Part shown: in pieces, positions 26,240-40,300 of the stretch
Layout of the letters: every line of letters starts with the position of its first letter
Numbering within the stretch: the first letter of the stretch is position 1
Assembly (NCBI GenBank): GCA_022818135.1
Contig: JAFMSR010000005.1
Location: 24,160,175-24,224,174, forward strand
Direction: 5' to 3'
From: Saxidomus purpurata
Taxonomy: Eukaryota > Mollusca > Bivalvia > Venerida > Veneridae
Length of the DNA: 64,000 bases
The notes under the pieces: model-generated
What the model was told of the DNA's origin: nothing
Seen by the model: only the letters and a program-made list of their open reading frames with translations
The model's database searches: none
Translations under genes and position numbers: made by a program

Positions 26240-27223
26240 CAAGAGCTGTCAGTAGGACAGCGCGCTCGACTTTTTTAGTGCTTGCCAATAAAACAAAACT
26301 TTGACAGTTAAGGGCACACAAGACTTTAACTAGGAATTTCTAAGTACAAATCAAGAAACATTTTCACAGAGTAATCTTCTCTTGCTTACAAATAGGTCTC
26401 ATGATGGTACATAAGTACTCCAAGTAATGTCTCAAATGGTTAAGTCAACAAGTGGACAAGAATGAAAATTTTAACTGAGTTTCTAAGTCAAAAAGGGCCA
26501 TAATTCATATAAAATCCTTGACAGAATTACCTTCTCCTGCCCATGTTTTGGGATCATGATGGTAAACAAGTATTCCAACTTTCAAAGTAATATCTCGAAC
26601 AGTTTAGTCAAAAAGTGGACTGGTACGAAAAACTTAACCAAGATTCTAAGTCGATAAAGGGCCTTAATTTTTAAAACAAATCCCTGACAGAGTTACCTTC
26701 TCTTGTCTACAGATGGGGGTAATGATGTAAACAAGCATTCAAAGTTTCAAAGCAATATCTCAAAGGGTTAAGGTAATATCTCAAAGGGTTAAGTGGATTT
26801 TACCCATATTCAATGTATTTTCTAAGTAAAAAAGGGGTATAATTCTGTTCAAAACCTTGACAGAGTTATGTACTCTTGTCTGTTGATGTAGGTCATGATG
26901 GTAAACAAGTATGGTTAGTTTCAAAGCAATACCTCCAATGGTTTTGAAATAAAGTGAGGTGGTACGAAAAACTTAACCAAGCTCAATACACTTTCTAAGT
27001 CAAAAAGGGGCCATAATTCTGTCAAAAACCTTGACAGAGTTATGTACTCTTGTCTGTAGATGGAGGTTATGATGGTAAACAAGTATGGTAAGTTTCAAAG
27101 CCATACCTCTAATACTTTTGAAATAAAATGGGGTGGTACAAAAAACTTAACCAAGGTGTGACACCAATGCCGATGCCGGGGTGAGGATAGCTCCCCTTTT
27201 CATACAAAAGTCGAGCTAAAAAT
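26240..27223 (-). mobile_element. Family B Helentron-like element, - orientation
   Basis: Reverse complement of the copy at 20817-21781. The last ~120 bases, including the hairpin and CTCTTG tail, read identically in the two copies. It lies in the spacer between the convergent NASP and ABCD3 genes. Confidence 0.85.
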
Positions 27224-28338
27224 GAGAACATTTTTAATCAATTGCTACAAAATACATTTTTCTCTGTATTCTGTGAGTTTGTAAGGGAAGGTTATTTTAA
27301 ATGCATATTTATTCTAGTGGTCATTTAACTAGCAAAACCACATTGTCCTTTCAGCTCGAAAATGATCCTAGACACTACAGAACTGTGATCGTATTGAGAT
27401 CACTGGCTATTTAACTGCAATATAGATGTTGGATTCAGTGTAATACACTGAATATGCTGAATGTAAATGGAAAATTTAGGACAACGTCTACGACATATGG
27501 AGTTATTGTAATGATGACCAGCAATAATGAAGCATACTAAATTGTATCTGCAGAGAAAACAGCATAATCTGTATCGTTGATCCCACTTTTCAATAAAACG
27601 TGGCCTAATGACAAAATTAACATCAATTTTTTTCTGATTTTTTTTTTAAGCTGTTATCTTACAAATTTGAGAAAGTGATTATTCTAGTCTTTATACTTAG
27701 ATTAATGCTTAAAATGTTTTAAAATCTATCATATTTTTCTTGTCATGGATGAATTCAATATGCCCATATCCCTAAATCATATAAGTATGAAAAAGCCAAG
27801 AGTTCTCGTGACTAACAGTGATGGTAATGACAGGTCTGAAATCTAGCTTTATCACCGGTATATTTCAATGGAGGACATGTTCTTGAATTATTTTGCAATT
27901 TTCTTGATTTTAATCTTAGAAAAATGCATCAACATTAAAATTTGTATAGTTCCAAGCACTGACTCAGACCAAGAAGAAATTCGAATGATAGCCAAGTCAC
28001 ATTTTACCCCTTGACACAATATTGGTATAAAACTTCACAAGGTGTTAGACCTTAGTGAACTATAAATTTAAAAGCTCTACAAAATGTACAAAAACATATT
28101 TTGACCTTTATTACTGTAACTAAGTCTACAAAAATGCCCAAAACATACTTTTCACATGGATTTAAACAGTAGTAACAGAAGGAATAGAACTTCCATCCCA
28201 GATACAATGCACAGACATGCATACCAACATTAATGAGTATCAACATTTTGTCTTGTGTGAATCTTGTTGTATCACATGTGAGTGGAATTAGAGAAAAAAT
28301 AAAACGCAAAATTATCAACCCCTAAAACTGAAAAATCA
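27224..28338 (-). other. ABCD3 3' UTR and spacer
   Basis: AT-rich sequence downstream of the ABCD3 stop. It contains the candidate AATAAA at 28107-28112 and another TTTATT near 27306. No gene recognised. Confidence 0.45.
28107..28112 (-). terminator. Candidate poly(A) signal of ABCD3
   Basis: TTTATT on the + strand reads AATAAA on the ABCD3 strand, 227 bases after its stop. It is the nearest canonical hexamer noticed; usage is inferred. Confidence 0.35.
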
Positions 28339-31300
28339 TCATGACCCAAACTCTGTTGTCTCTTCCGTTATCTTCTTGAATTCATAGTTTCCACGTCCAT
28401 CTAACATCAAATAGTACTGTAAAAACAAAGATCAATTTAATATAATTGCCGTCTTAATATTCATCAATTTTAAGCCAGTTGAGAAAGTAAATAGTAAATA
28501 AAAATATGGATCAAAAACAGCTACCTAGACAGAATTTGCCGCAGCTCTACCCTATATTTGGCATACAACATTTTAATCTTTGCCAAACAGGAGGCTGGCA
28601 TATCCTTTCAGACATAAAATCAAATTTAACAGCATTATGGGAGAAATGCTTGGGTCGGTCATAGCTGCCAATACAGTGCAACAGACTAGACCTTATAAAA
28701 TTAGAATAACAATAGGTATGGATCACAATTTAACAAAACAGCTCACTGGCATTTCAACCAAGAGGGCCATGATGGCCCTGTATCACTCACCTTACTACCA
28801 TTGGCTATTATTCAAGGGGTCATGATTCGTAGAGGTCTACTACACAATGCTAAGCAACATCCCAAATACCTATTCTCTGCCTGTCAGCCTTGTGTTGTTT
28901 TTTAAGTTTTCCCTATATAAGATCATGTGAAATCAAGTGACCTCCCCCCTCCTGGGAAAGGTTAATTTTGACTAGGGGGTCATGATTTGAACAATCTTGG
29001 TAGAGGTCCACTGGGCATTTCTACATGCTAAATATCTAATCTCTAGGTCTTGTGGTTTCAGAGAAGATTTTAAAAAGCCTATGTAAAACCAAGTTACCCA
29101 CTAGGTGGGGTCAATTTTGACCAGGGGGTCATAATTTGAACAAATTTTGGTAATGTCCACTAGACTATGCCACATGCTAGATATCTAAGCTCTAGGCCTT
29201 GTGGTATCAGAGAAGAAGATTTTTAAGTTTTTCCTATTAGTTGCCATAGCAACCAGAGTTGTGCATGGAATGGAATTCTTTGAACAACTTTGATAGAGCT
29301 TCATGCAAGGAACATCCCAGCAAAGTTTAATCAACATTGGCCCAGTGGTTTCAGAGATGTCGTTTGAAGAAAATGGTGGACGGACGACGGACAAAGGACC
29401 CTGCACTGTGAGTGCTCCCAATAGTCACTCTTACACTTTGTGCCAGGTGAGCTTAAAAACCAAAAAGAATAAATCAAATTATAAGGAGGTAAAACAATGT
29501 ACATACCGCGTGATGTTTCCACAAGGATTTTCTGTGGGATACCGTGAACAGGGTGATGCCCACTTCCCTGCAGTGTTGATATATAAATCCCTCTACATCC
29601 ATACTAACGGCACTCGTACACTCATCTAGTATAGCAAACTGTGGCTTATGGTAAAACAAACGTGCCATCTGTAACATACAATATCTTCATTCATAAAATT
29701 ATCATTCTGCATATGCAATAGAAACGTTAGTTAAACAGATTCGTAACACAAATGAATAGAATTAATCAACAAGAGCTGTCACATGACAGCACGTTCGACT
29801 ATTCGAAAGCTTGTTGGTAAAATGGGGTTTTTGTCTAAGAACAGGAGTATTGTGTAATTGTCTATAAGAATTAAGGTCAAAGATATGAAACTTGTTCAAA
29901 GACCTTTGTAAATGTACATTGCATTCAAGGCCTTACTCTGGATTCTGCAAGCCAACTGGAGGGAGGATGGGGGGGATAATTTCAAAGAAATACATGACCT
30001 TGTATATTTGATCATGAATAATTTTGTAACTTTTCAAAATTGATATGTATAGAATTAAAAAAGCATGACCGCTTCATGCTGCATAATTATTCTATGACAT
30101 TTCAAAAGAAAGCCATTTTGAGTATTTCCATTTTAGTCTAGAAAAACTGTGACAAAATTCTAAGTTAAAAAGGGCATAAATATGTCAAAAATCAAAAACA
30201 TTGGTGAAGATGTTGACAGTAAATACGTTCGATACTATTCTATCTTTAACAAAACATTCAAAGTTAAAAAGGGACACAAATCTATCAAAAATCAAAACAG
30301 AGTTATGGGGATTGTTTCCTCAGGTGTAGATGTTGATGGTAAACATATATTTTGAGTTTCAAGTCAATACCTTATATAGTATTCAAGGTATTTGAATTTA
30401 CAAAAAAAAAATACCAAAACTTCTAAGTTAAAAAGGGGCATAAATCTGTCAAAAATCAAAACAGAGTTATGGGAATTGTTTCCTCAGGTGTATAATGTTG
30501 ATGGTAGACACATACTTTGAGTTTCAAGTCAATACCTTATATAGTATTCAAGATATTTGAATTTACAAAAAAAAAAATACCAAAACTTCTAAGTTAAAAA
30601 GGGGCATAAATCTGTCAAAAATCAAAACAGAGTTATGGGGATTGTTTCCTCAGGTGAAGATGTTGATGGTAGACACATACTTTGAGTTTCAAGTCAATAC
30701 CTTTGATAGTATTCAAGATATTTGAATTTATAAAAAACTTTAACCAAAATTTCTAAGTTAAAAAGGGGCATAAATCTGTCAAAAATCAAAACAGAGTTAT
30801 GGGGATTGTTTCCTCAGGTGAAGATGTTGATGGTAAACATATAGTTTGAGTTTCAAGTCAATACCTTTGATAGTATTCAAGATATTTGACTTTATGAAAA
30901 ACTTTAACCAACGCAGACGCCGACGCCGACACCAACGCCGACGTTGGGGCGAGTGCAATAGTCTCCTTATTCTTCGAATAGTCCAGCTAAAAACAAAAAC
31001 GGTATGCATCCATAGCACAAACTTTTATGCCAAGTCCAACCACAAAGTAATTTCTTTGTTACCTGTTTAAGCCAAGAATAAGTAGTCCATTTGGTACCAC
31101 ATATTTTATCTAATAAGATAAGAAATGATAGTCACTTACTGCTACCCGTTGTTTCTCTCCTCCACTAAGTACATCCATCCAGTCCTGGAAATAATTATTT
31201 CCGAGTTAATGAAAAAAATTTAATCCACATTAAACTCTACTTGCTAGGAAAGCATGTTACAGAGTGTACAATATACAAATCAAGTATCATAAAGCAACGA

Positions 31301-34300
31301 AATTCTACCATCATGATTTTGATAGTAATTCTAATATTTGATAAAACACAAATTTTAACACCTATAACAGCTTGCTAGATGCTTATATAAATGTCTCGTC
31401 AATTTTCAAAGGAGTTTTCTTATCAATTAATGAGCTGACAGTAATGTCACTAATAAGCCTCATAATTGCAGCACTAAATCTCAAACTTGGGGGTCACCGT
31501 GACCCAAAATATTTAGGTCAAGGTCACAGTTACTTAAAATCCTTTTTTTTTCAATATGTCTTTTTTTACTTCTAAATTATTTTTTAGCAAAAAAAATATA
31601 GGAGGTCAAGGTCATTAAAAATGTTTTTTTTCTTCATTTTTTTTTTTAATTTTTAAACTGTTTTAAGCAAGAACACACATGAAACAGTCATGGTGATTTT
31701 TTTTTCACTGGGATCAAATTCTAACATTGTTCTATGGAGATGATGGTTTTATTTTCTTTTTACAATTTTTTAAATTCTACAATTTCTACAGACACTGTTT
31801 TCACAAATTTCACACAGACTTTTACTTTTAAAACTGTTCCTTTCATAGTACAACTTTTGCATCTAGGGAAGCATACGTGTTTTACAAACAGCTCTTGCTT
31901 TGGTATTAGAGCTTGTCTAATGTCTAGAGTACATGTATAAATATCTGCATGTTGACAAGAGGCCCAAAAAGGCCAGTATCGCTCTACTGGACAGTTCTGA
32001 GCAACGCTTGTGAAAATCTTTTGCAATGTTTTCAAGGAAAAGCTAACCTCCTGCTAATAACAGGTGTCATCTACTGGTTGCATGAAACCTTCTGAGCAAA
32101 GTTTCGTGATGAAAATCAAATGAAAATTGTACCCTGCAGAGCGTTATCAAGGAAAAGTCTACCAACAGAAGACGGACAAACAGTCATGTCCATAGCTCTA
32201 CCGATGAAGTCCAGCTAAGCTAAAAACTTATCAGCATCTGACATCAAACTGAATAATTTCAAAGGTTTACAAAATTCTGTATTTACCTGTACAGACTCCC
32301 AGCCCTTTTCTCTCTCAAGTATATACCCCAATTGCACTTTATTGAGAATATCTGCCAATATCTCATCACCCACTCTCTTACGTCTTTGATCCTCAATAGA
32401 ATCTGGATAGATGATCTGGTCTCGTAACGTTCCCACAGTCATATAAGGTCTCTGTAATTATTTCAAAAGCGGCTGATAATATTCATTCATGTGTGTAGTA
32501 TACTGTATTATATTTATTATAATTTATGTTGATATAAACCCTTCATATTTTTGTCCCTTCTTTGCCAGAAAGTGTTTGTTATTTTTTTGCACCATCATTG
32601 AAAAAATACTGCGTTTAACTTATATGTATGGCATGAGCTTTCGATTCAAAAAGCAACAGTAGGAATGCTTTTCATACACAAATAACTGTTTATTGACAAT
32701 GAGCAACCAAATGAATGCTCTGATTTTTAGTCTTAAGTCACACTGGCAATGGCTGCAACAATGATAGCAGCTTCCTAACTTCTTGTTAATCTTGAACAGT
32801 TAGAATGGTTGCTCTTACTGATTAAATCTCATTCAATTTATACAAAAAGCCATATAGATGTCTAGCACTGTGCTCAATAATATCTTTACAGACTTACAGA
32901 TATTCTCATTATGTGTTGATGAGAAGCACATAGAGTGCTCTTTCACAAATACCTGACATAGACTCTCTTACTTACCTGAGGTACATAGAACAGCTTTCCC
33001 TTTTCAGGTTTAGTGAGGGTTCCACCAAATAATGGCCATAACTGAAAGGTAAATGAAATGGAAATTACAAATCTAACATACACTTTGTGATTGCTTTTTT
33101 TATACATCACCACTTTTTAGAATCATTAAAATACTCATGCAAACTACCAAAAGTAATCTGCATGCCTATATTTTGCATGACATTTATTTTAGCTGTGGAT
33201 TTTACTTGAAAGTATTTAAGTATCTTCAGCACTCCAAAAGTTCTTGATGTTTTGGATGCAGAAATCCTACCATAATCTTTCTACAATCAATATTACTGTT
33301 CTTAATTGACAGGGTGTGACTTTTGTTATTCATCTACAAGTTTACATCAAACATCTAAATATTCTTTTCTTTGTCTTACACACTTTTCCTGCAGAGGGCT
33401 TTAAAAGTACAGTATCTTGAACAGATTCCCCATACATATATGAAAAACAAGGTCTCCAAGAAAGACTGAACAAATAAGCACAGAAATCCCACTCAATAAA
33501 TACACAAGAGTATTCTTACCCTGAGGAAAAACTATATTACACAAGTACAAAGTAGATACATGAAAATAGAACACAGTACCTCTCCCAATATTCTGAATAA
33601 TGAACTCTTCCCAGAGCCATTTGGTCCACACACAAGTACATTTACACCGGATTTCACCTGAAAACAGCATCACATGGATCAGATTAAAATCACCTGTAAT
33701 AGTTAGATAGAAACTAAACTAGATTCATGAATCAGACTGGCAGAGAGGCATCATGTTCAACTATAACCCTGACAAATTTTTCTTGAATGGACTTGTTCAA
33801 TTTTTATTTTGACAGTTATTTTCATAGCTATAATTTACTGACTTTCATTGTTAACAGTGCAGATTCTGATACTCCTACAAGAATGTATAGGCGATCATGA
33901 TCTGCACTGGTCCTGAAGGCAGAATTATTTGCCACCAGCAGGCTACGAGTTAAGAAACAGAGAACTGAGAACAAAGGAAGATTACTAATTTATATATCTA
34001 ATACCTCGAAATTGAGTTCCTTTACCAGCACATCACCATTAGGTGTGACGAGAGGGACTTTGTCAAATCTGAAATGTTAGTATTATGCATCTGTTTATTC
34101 TGCCAAGTACAATGTATCTGAAGTATGTTAATCCCATGCATCTAGTATAAAGTTATAACAACTAGACTTACTGACAGGGATTGGCAAAGGGGGATCACGC
34201 CAACGGGTTTTCCTATTACCACTAAAACTTGCACACAGCAACTCAATATACAATCATACAAGGTCAGTTTTTATGACATACTTCAGTGGTTTTGCAGAAA

Positions 34301-37300
34301 TACCAACTTATGTGTCTGTATCCATACAGTTAGTTTACCTGTCTCTAGGGAGTGGTAGCAGGTACTTGTCATGGTATACAGCATGGCACTGTTTTTACTT
34401 ACTTCATCAGGGATAAAATACATTTTACTAATGATTTAGGTATACAAAACTGATTATTTCTATGGAATACCTATAAATACATGTACATACTTGATAAGGT
34501 AATCCTGATGCACAAGTTTACCACTTCCTGGTTTGAAATCTACTGTTGGTTTGTCATCAACTGAAAACAGAGAAATAATTACTCTGTTCAGGTATTCCTT
34601 TGCAGGGTTAGCCAGCAGTTAGTTCTTAAGTAATATTATCATAGCTTAACATTTAAGACAATGAGAATGCTAAAACAGACATGGTAACAAAATCCACACA
34701 TTGATAGCTGAAATCTCAGTGAAAACACAAGCACTGCCAAATAAGAGTAACAAGGTATGCTAGAAAACATGATACAATCATTTAGTTATACAATTTATGC
34801 AGTTCCAAGCGTCTACAACATTTATTCAAATCAAAAACGAACGTTTTGAATAAAAGAAACAGTTTTGCAAATTTTGCTAACAGTATATTACTATTAGGCC
34901 CTTACCTTTATGGTTGCTACTGGAGACCATAGTTCTCTGGTATTTACCCCTGTTGAGATCATCAAGTACTTGTATCAATTCTGTGATACGCGCTGTAAAC
35001 CTAAAAATCAGTAGACAAAGTATACTAGACAATGTACTAGTAGATATGTATTTTAAGTAATTATTCAAAAGCATATCTGCTCCATCTACTTTACTTTTTC
35101 CTTGGGGTTTTACATGTGTTTCACCAGTATTTAGTTATTTACAAGCGGGCTGTTCACCTAACCATCATTCCTGAGAAGGACCAGCACTAGACCCCTATCC
35201 TCCATAAGAAACTGCCAACTTCCTCACATAAAAAAAACATGGCCAATAGTGGGGTAGAACCTATGAACCTCAATCAGTGTGGTTACTGATTTCATCTTCC
35301 AACTTTTAATACAAGGTACATGTACCTACACCACCACTAGCACAACTTCTATCAGAATACACAGAAGAGATTTGAATATTCTTCTGACAAACAGGCCTCT
35401 TTTTTTAAAGAGCCATCTACCTTTTAACCCTTTAAAGCCCTTAATAAAGCACATGACTATTTTTAAAATTTCTATGAGGAATTAGTTTAAATTTAATTTT
35501 CGTAGGTTTTAACATAGAATACAACCGTTACTGTAGAACTCTAAATTTGTCCAATTTTTGCAACTGAAGGGCAATAACTCTGGAGTGACAGTGGCAATTT
35601 GTCTAGTTACTGAACTTGCCCGAGATATTAAGCTAATAAACGGAAGGTTAAATGAAGATTGGTTGGAAATTTTTTAAGTAAGAGATCAAACAACTTAAAA
35701 TTCATAAGAGGGGCGTATAAGAAGGAATAGATAGATACCCTGCCAATCTTGTCATTTCCCGGCCAGCTAGGACAATTCTACCAATAGCTTCTGCCATTCT
35801 TACCAACATTCGACCACTCTTGTAATAATCCTGTATAGGAGAAAAATCATTCATTTTTGTTAATTCTATTTATTAAAGAATACAATAACACAAAAAACTT
35901 TGTCAACGTCACGAACATTAGTTAAAAATTGATAAACAAAATTCAATTTGGACTATTTACACTTGGAAAGTTTTAAAATTTGATGTTCCATAACTGCCAC
36001 AGACTCAGTCTTCTTATTCAAAGACAGTGGTCTATATACTGTAGGTGGTTTGCAAAAAAATTGAGCCAGTGAAAAGTTTAATATAACCCACCTTACTTAT
36101 ACACTGAACTAGTAAAATTTGAGATTATGAGGACTTTCTTTTATAAACTTGCAGAAAAGTGTGAAATTTTGAGAGAAGTTTGAAGCATAAACTTTTAGCA
36201 GAAATAATTCTTGTATGTGATCTATAATTGACTGTCAGATCATTTAACAATTAACCAGGGACCATTTAATCCAAAATTAACATATTGGTGCCTTTACAGT
36301 ACATTATATCCAATTTTCAAAAAAAGGTTCAGAGAAAAATTTACCTCCAGTCTTTCACTGTGTGAGCTGTTGTCATATTTATTATTAGCAAGATTCAAGA
36401 ACGGCCGACTTACAACCAAGTATCCTATCACAGTTGCAAAGTCTGAAAAAAAAACACCAAAAACAAAAATAAATCAAACATTAGGACAAAAAGAACTGTA
36501 AAGTAAAAAGCAAATAAAAGAAAATAAACAAAAATGGTCAGTACATGTATTTGAGCTATGGGTCTTTTTGAATTCCAAGCAGACTTAATGTTTCACATAC
36601 AAATATGATACTAATTTTCAGTTAACTTCCAAGTGTATAAAGAGAAGTAACTCTTACTAAAAATATCTAGAGTTGAGAGCACTGGCTTGCTGAATTCATT
36701 AAGCAATGCTGTTATAATACTGCTAACTACATCTTAAGTTTCAGATCACTGCAATCAGCAACTTCTCTAGGACATATTTGCTATAAGACTTGGGCTGTAT
36801 CAACATACAAAGTGCTTACATTTAGCAATAATATTATCTACAAATCCCATCTGCAACCGGAAGAAAATGAAATATCTCAAATGATCCACCTGTAAATAAA
36901 GAAAAGTTGTGACATTACATGCATAAGGTAGAGTGAAAGACGTCTGCTCTATTACACTTTAGTTGGAACACAGTCAAAGTATAAAGGAGTTACACATTAA
37001 AAAAATATCTCTACATTCTGAACATGCAAGCTAGATATGCAGCACAAACATTTCCTCCAAAAACCATCTTACTGCTGACAGATTTTAGTAGCTGAGGGAG
37101 TGAACCTCATCTGGGCCTCAACCGGCGTTTTGAACAACGCAAGTTCATAATTGTCCGGAGAGGCTCTGTAAAACAAGTTTTAAAAATCAAAACAAAAATA
37201 TGTACTTTGATGTGTAGCACTTACATACAGCCGTTTCGTGAAAATTGCATGAACAAATGAGTTAAAAGTATTTACCAGCTTGTTAAATGTTGCTAGGATT

Positions 37301-40300
37301 ATGGTCTTTTCTTTCTTATTTCCCTGGTAGAAGGCCACCTCTTCACTATTTGTAATTATACGTGAATTCACGTAACGGTATTCCCCCTCCAGCTTTTGCT
37401 CTATCACAGTTAGTTTACCGATGGGTCGCCGTAACCTGCAACAGATATTCTCAGATAATAGTTCAAATAGCAAAGTAGTAAGTTGAAAAATGCGCAATAT
37501 TTTAAAAACAAACAAGAACTAGAAAATTGTTTCTGAGAAAACATGTGTCTCCTCCATCCCCAACCCTGACTTCCCCTTCAAGTGACATTAACCTTTGACT
37601 TACTGACTTAAACCTGCATCAGGGTCATTCATAGGTTTAACTTATCACAAATAAGCTAACTAAGTCATATCATCCTGAGACAAACTGTTCTTAGTTATTA
37701 TAAAGGAACAAGTTTTTCAATACAGGTCCCAATGACCTTGACCTTTGACCCTTAAATCAATAGGTGTCTTCCACTGACCCTCACCAATAAGTCTACCAAG
37801 TTAAATAATCCAACAACCAATGGTTCTTCAGTGAATATCAGAACCATTTTTTTAATTAAAGGTTCCTGGTGACCTTGACCTTTGACCAAAATATACGCAA
37901 GGGCCTTTCACTGGCCATGATCAATACGCCAATCAAGTAATATCACCATAGGACCATCTAGTTATCGATCAGAAACCTTTCTTTAATTAAAGATTCCTGT
38001 GACCTTGACCCTAAAATCAACAGGGGTCTTCAACTTGTCATACACCTACGAAGTTCAAGTTAAGACAAACCAACTAAGACAGACAGATGGACATAAACGG
38101 CAAAAACAATGTCTGCCGCCATCTTTGAGGGGCACAACAACACAAAATATGGTAGACCAGGATAAGTCCATCTAACTGATAAAATCTCACCTTGTAAGTA
38201 TCATTCCAGAGAAGGCTAGGTATCCTAACATCACTGCTGGGCCCTGTAATATACAAAGTATGCCATGCGTATTTCACAGAATTAATGAAGTTACAATTAA
38301 ACAACTGTCATTCATGAAAGAGACAAATTTTCACTATGATATATTCATCACTCCCTCCCCATCATTTTTCAAGAATCATAAAATCCAACAGCTTTTTACA
38401 TATTTTTTTAATAAAACCTTAAAAACACAAGTACATTTGTCTGAAATACGCACAAAGATAATATTAACATAAATTTTCAACAGAGGACACAACTTAAAAA
38501 TTCTCTTTCATTACAGTAAAATATGCTGCAGAATGTTCCTCCATCTTTTCTTGGTAATTTCTTCGAGTATCAAAAGAAAAGAAAAAAGATTCTAATACCA
38601 CTTTTTATTCCTTGTACAACACAATCAGGAACCAAACCAACATTCTATTAAATTTAAACCTCAATACTGTACTTTTGTGCAATTAAGGCCACATATCTAT
38701 ATATTTCAATCATTTTTGCTGTAATGTAACTCACCTGGGCACCTATACCTTCTGTTAGCTTCACTGTGTATATAACCACATCAAGGATTGGCTGTAACAA
38801 AAATTAAAGCGCAATTAAAACACAACTAAATAACAGAATCAGCAACAATTACCTAATAAAATATCCCACAAAAAATTTCAAACTTGCCATTTGGAAATTA
38901 TTTTCATTTTAAAAGCTGTTTGTTAATACTCCCATGTACTTTAACATGCATGTATATTTGGTGATTTCTATTGAATCTCTACAAGTTCTGTGATAAAACA
39001 TTTGTACAGTATAAGCATAAAAATATGACGTATATTTCTGCTGCCAAGTCGTATCAGAAACAAACAGAGGTATACATGTGTAGCAAGAAAACTTCAGCCG
39101 TTTTTGCCACTATTTACAGGCAGGAACTTTACCTAACCATTGTTCCTCTGAATAGCAAGTACTAGAGTAAGACCCCATATCCTCCATGAAAACTGGCAAC
39201 TTTCCAAGATAAAATAGACATATCGAGTAGCTTGGCTCAAACCTACAATCAATCAATGACTGACTACAGTGATGTCAAGTCAGCGATTCTAACCAGTAGA
39301 CCACAGAAGCAGTCCTCCAGACCAGAAGAGATGAAAATGCACTACCTTTTGCATTTAATTTTAACATTTCTTTTTCAATACCTTTACTTACATCCAATAC
39401 CACTAAACCTAACAGTATATCCCTGTATGAGGTACATCCATCAATAACTAAAAAAAATGTGTATACATGTAGTATGTACATGTATTACTATGACTACCAA
39501 GGAAGCTGAGGTCGACCGAGTTAAAGCACAAAATCCGTAACAAGCTCACTAACCTTGCTAAGATTTGAGTAGAGTTCAGCCACTGATTCACAGAACCTAT
39601 CTACATCTGTGGTAAGAAGTTGGTCAGGGTTAGATATTCTGTTGTCAAGGTTACTCATCTTGTAGTATGTGAAACCCCTACAGGAAATAATGCAAGAAAT
39701 GGAGAAAAATCATTGTTATAAACCTGTCACATACGAAGTTAATGTAAATTGTGTGTTTGTGTTTTAAGTATAATCCAACTGATAAATCCAAACAATGCTA
39801 TGTACTGGTACTAAAGAAATGCTAAAAATAGAAACAGTGAAGTCTGTTCAAATCACAGAAACTTTAAGTAAATGCCGTTACTATACTACGTTTTATTCCT
39901 AAGAGCAATCTGATTAAAATCATCTCCTCAAAAACGCTACGCTGCTTCATTTCAGAAGATCGTGAACTTTAGTCAGATTGTTCCTAAGAGTTCATACATA
40001 ATATCTGAGCAAGACAAAAACATACACTTTTGCATAAAAGGAAGGCGCATGGTAATGGCATGTAACAATAACTTAATGTTTGCTTAAGACAAGTTCCATT
40101 GCTGCATCACCATCAAGTCTAAAGTAACTTTAGTAAATCTAGGGAGATCTTACCTCAAATATTTTTCATAGAGATGGTTTGACAACCGTGTTCGAAAACG
40201 CAGTTTCAGTTCATTTAACCCATACTGAAAATTTAATATGCATTTTCTGTGACGTAAACAGTAATATACAGATAAATGTCCATGAAAAAAGTACATTCAG

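Noticed and set aside
29303..29629. 108-codon frame as a gene
   Set aside because: It spans the end of a family C element and reads antisense across ABCD3 exon 23.
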